From the NCBI GenBank assembly GCA_964631725.1, contig CAZVYX010000026.1, positions 1 through 64,000 of the forward strand: 64,000 bases of DNA. The letters run 5' to 3'. Positions 61,752-64,000 of the stretch are shown here, piece by piece. Source of the stretch: GCA-2731375 sp964631725 (GTDB lineage Bacteria; Pseudomonadota; Alphaproteobacteria; GCA-2731375). The notes under the pieces were generated by a model. That model worked only from the letters and a program-made list of their open reading frames with translations. It did no database searches and had not been told where the DNA came from. How positions within the stretch are numbered: position 1 is the first letter of the stretch; every line of letters starts with the position of its first letter. The translations under genes and the position numbers were made by a program.

Positions 61752-63575
61752 CTACCCCGCCATGGCGGCGCGGCGTTCGCGCTTGCGCTGGTGTGGGTCC
61801 AGGGTGGCCTTGCGCAGTCGAATATGGTTTGGCGTGACCTCCACCACCTCGTCATCGCCGATATAGGCGATCGCCTGTTCCAGGGTCATGCGCCGGGGCG
61901 TGGTCAGGCGCACCGCGTCGTCCTTGCCGGCGGCGCGAATATTGGTCAACTGCTTGGCCTTCAGAGGATTGACCTCCAGATCGGAGGGCTTGGCGTTTTC
62001 GCCGATCACCATGCCTTCATAAACCGCCTCGCCGGCGCCAATGAACAGAACACCGCGTTCTTCCAGGTTCCATAGGGCGAAGGGCACGGCGGTGCCGGTC
62101 TGGGCCGAGACGATGGCGCCGCTGTGGCGGCCCCGGATCGGGCCCTTGTAGGGCGTATAGCTGTGATAGAGGCGGTGCATGATGCCGGTACCGCGGGTAT
62201 CGGTGAGAAACTCGCCGTGATAGCCGATCAAACCGCGCGAAGGTGCCAGGAAGGTGATACGCGTGCGGCCGACGCCGAAGGGGCGCATATCGGTCATCTC
62301 GCCCTTGCGCTCTGCCATCTTCTCGACCACCACGCCGGTAAACTCGTCATCCACGTCGATGGAGACTTCCTCCAGCGGCTCCCGGCGCTGGCCGGTTTCG
62401 GGATCGTTGCGATAAAGCACCCGGGGCCGGCCGATGGTCAGCTCGAAGCCTTCACGGCGCATGGTCTCGATCAACACGCCCAGTTGCAATTCGCCCCGGC
62501 CCGCCACCTCGAAGGCGTCCTTTTCACCGGTCTCGGTAATCTTGATCGCCACATTGCCTTCGGCTTCCGCCAGCAGACGGTCGCGGATCACCCGGCTTTG
62601 CACTTTCGAGCCGTCCCGCCCGGCCAGGGGTGAATCATTGATGGAGAAGCGCATGGCCAGGGTCGGCGGATCGATCGGCGGCGCCTTGATCGGCTCCGTC
62701 ACCGCCGGATCGGCGATGGTGTCGGCAACCGTGGCCGTCTGCAGCCCGGCGATGGCAATGATGTCGCCTGCCGAGACCTCCTCCACCGGCACCCGGTCCA
62801 GGCCTCTGAATGTCAGCAGCTTGGTCACGCGGGTGGTTTCCACCGCGCGGCCGTCATCGGAAAGGGCGCGGATGGTATCGTTCTGCGCCAGACGCCCAGA
62901 TTCGACCCGTCCGGTCAGAACACGGCCCAAATAGGGATCGGCATCAAGCAGGGTGGCGATCATGGAGAACGGCGCATCCGCGTCAACCGTCGGTGCGGGC
63001 ACGTGGCGCAGCAGCAATTCGAACAGCGGTGTCAGATCACCGCCTGCCGCCGCCGGATCATCACTGGCCCAACCGTCCCGGCCAACCGCGTAGAGATAAG
63101 GAAAATCGAGCTGATCTTCATTGGCATCCAGGGCGGTGAACAGATCAAAGACCTCGTCCAGCACTTCATCGGGGCGGGCATCGCCCCGGTCAATCTTGTT
63201 GATCACCACGATGGGCCGCAGACCCAGGGCCAGCGCCTTGCCGGTAACGAATTTGGTTTGCGGCATCGGCCCCTCGGCGGCATCGACCAGGAGGACGACA
63301 CCGTCGACCATCTTCAAGATCCGCTCCACCTCGCCGCCGAAATCCGCATGGCCGGGGGTATCAACAATGTTGATGCGGGTATCGCGCCATTCGATGGAGG
63401 TACATTTGGAAAGAATCGTAATGCCGCGTTCGCGCTCCAGATCATTGGAGTCCATCGCCCGCTCGGCGACCTGCTGGTTGGCGCGAAAGGTGCCCGATTG
63501 ACGGAACAGAGCATCCACCAGGGTGGTCTTGCCGTGGTCGACATGGGCAATGATGGCAATATTGCGAAGCGGCAT
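61752..63575 (-). CDS. typA: Ribosome-associated GTPase BipA/TypA
   Basis: 607 residues. BipA is a translational GTPase that binds 70S ribosomes under stress. G1 is AHVDHGKTT, G3 is DTPGHAD, G4 is NKID. Domains II, III, V and the BipA C-terminal domain follow (GRGELQLGVLIETMRREGFE, and SRGLIGYHGEF). The C-terminus is rich in Arg. It is monocistronic. Confidence 0.97.
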   Translation of the reverse strand: MPLRNIAIIAHVDHGKTTLVDALFRQSGTFRANQQVAERAMDSNDLERERGITILSKCTSIEWRDTRINIVDTPGHADFGGEVERILKMVDGVVLLVDAAEGPMPQTKFVTGKALALGLRPIVVINKIDRGDARPDEVLDEVFDLFTALDANEDQLDFPYLYAVGRDGWASDDPAAAGGDLTPLFELLLRHVPAPTVDADAPFSMIATLLDADPYLGRVLTGRVESGRLAQNDTIRALSDDGRAVETTRVTKLLTFRGLDRVPVEEVSAGDIIAIAGLQTATVADTIADPAVTEPIKAPPIDPPTLAMRFSINDSPLAGRDGSKVQSRVIRDRLLAEAEGNVAIKITETGEKDAFEVAGRGELQLGVLIETMRREGFELTIGRPRVLYRNDPETGQRREPLEEVSIDVDDEFTGVVVEKMAERKGEMTDMRPFGVGRTRITFLAPSRGLIGYHGEFLTDTRGTGIMHRLYHSYTPYKGPIRGRHSGAIVSAQTGTAVPFALWNLEERGVLFIGAGEAVYEGMVIGENAKPSDLEVNPLKAKQLTNIRAAGKDDAVRLTTPRRMTLEQAIAYIGDDEVVEVTPNHIRLRKATLDPHQRKRERRAAMAG

Positions 63576-63747
63576 GGCTTAGTCACAATCTCAACAATGG
63601 TCTCGAATATAGGGGGTGGCCCGGCACGAAGCCTCGGACGCGGCGGAGACATACACCGCCCCGGCCCGAACGGCAAGGCCCCGTGATCATTTGCAAAATA
63701 TCTCTTCTATCTGCAGAATTCGTTAATGCCATGCTTGGAGAGACGAC

Positions 63748-64000
63748 ATGATCATCCGCTTTGCGACAGCCTTGATCGTCAGCATCGTTTTAGCCGCCGC
63801 CGCCAATGCCCAGGTTAGCGCCGAATTTGTCCGCGCCAGCAGCGCGGACTTGGACAATCCGCACGACATTAAACTCTCGCCCGACGGCAGATATCTCTTC
63901 GTGTCCGATGTGGGCAACGACCGCGTCGCCATTCTGGATGCGGAATCCCTGGCCTTCGTCACTGCCTTCGGATCCGATCACCAGTCAGGCACCCATGACG
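63748..64000 (+). CDS. Exported beta-propeller protein (NHL-type), cut by the window end
   Basis: 84 complete codons are visible. An N-terminal signal peptide (RFATALIVSIVLAAAANA) is followed by LDNPHDIKLSPDGRYLFVSD and RVAILDAESL, typical of one NHL or YVTN propeller blade. The rest lies outside. GGAGAGACGAC precedes ATG 63748. Role unknown. Binding or a lactonase-like fold is possible. Confidence 0.8.
   Translation, partial: MIIRFATALIVSIVLAAAANAQVSAEFVRASSADLDNPHDIKLSPDGRYLFVSDVGNDRVAILDAESLAFVTAFGSDHQSGTHD

Noticed and set aside
1..64000. tRNA, rRNA, CRISPR arrays, insertion sequences, prophage
   Set aside because: I looked for cloverleaf-type segments, repeat-spacer patterns, transposases and phage genes, and found none.

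Overview
The window is a gene-dense, GC-rich stretch of a bacterial chromosome, almost certainly from a free-living alphaproteobacterium of the Rhodospirillales or a nearby order. The evidence is the gene content and order: aerobic cobaltochelatase genes cobS and cobT beside a J-domain protein and bolA; secA divergent from a parvulin gene followed by argJ and mutT; aroK-aroB followed by a CorC-type protein; and xerD-accA. Two clusters of intergenic palindromes also fit. I see no rRNA, tRNA, CRISPR array, insertion sequence or prophage. This is core and metabolic chromosome with a few small scars.

Layout. 1-12 kb: a TauD-type dioxygenase, a metallophosphoesterase, a mu-crystallin-like reductase with a PreA-like dehydrogenase, a methyltransferase, a medium-chain reductase, an unknown 370-residue protein, an unusual SDR and a ligase-associated DEXH helicase. 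12-14 kb: a response regulator with an Hpt protein, and a ChaC-type enzyme. 14-21.5 kb: a cupin, two flavin-split-barrel proteins, two AMP-forming acyl-CoA ligases, UbiX and UbiD. Together these suggest decarboxylation and CoA activation of an unsaturated or aromatic acid. 21.7-27.2 kb: an enolase-superfamily enzyme, a secreted hydrolase, PhzF, and a DUF1127 gene divergent from a MocR regulator. 27.4-29.4 kb: two cell-wall enzymes, RlpA and MltB. 29.4-33 kb: an AhpD-like gene, a PEBP-family gene and a chemoreceptor. 33-41 kb: an aminotransferase, GNAT, mutT, argJ, ppiC, and divergent secA. 41-49.8 kb: DUF1028 and a large hydrolase, rpmB, a phytase-like lipoprotein, cobT-cobS, J-protein, bolA and a ribbon-helix-helix protein. 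49.8-64 kb: corC, aroB-aroK, a tiny membrane protein, a 713-residue exported protein, xerD, accA, divergent hutH/hutU, an enoyl-CoA hydratase, bipA and a truncated beta-propeller gene.

The most notable observation is at 29447-30574 (minus). An in-frame TGA at 29828-29830 splits one AhpD-like protein into two apparent ORFs. It falls exactly on the second Cys of the AhpD motif (CxxCxxxH becomes Cys-Val-Tyr-TGA-Thr-Thr-Ser-His), the reading frame continues into a normal AhpD C-terminus, and a hairpin with a G near the start of its loop follows. I read this as a selenocysteine codon, making a 375-residue selenoprotein that ordinary gene calling breaks in two.

Other points of interest are a decayed second copy of the 3' end of the mu-crystallin-like gene just beyond preA, an SDR lacking its Tyr/Lys catalytic pair, a symmetric promoter-operator between MocR and DUF1127, and two short coding-like tails (9398-9478 and 24565-24708) that may be remnants of deleted genes.
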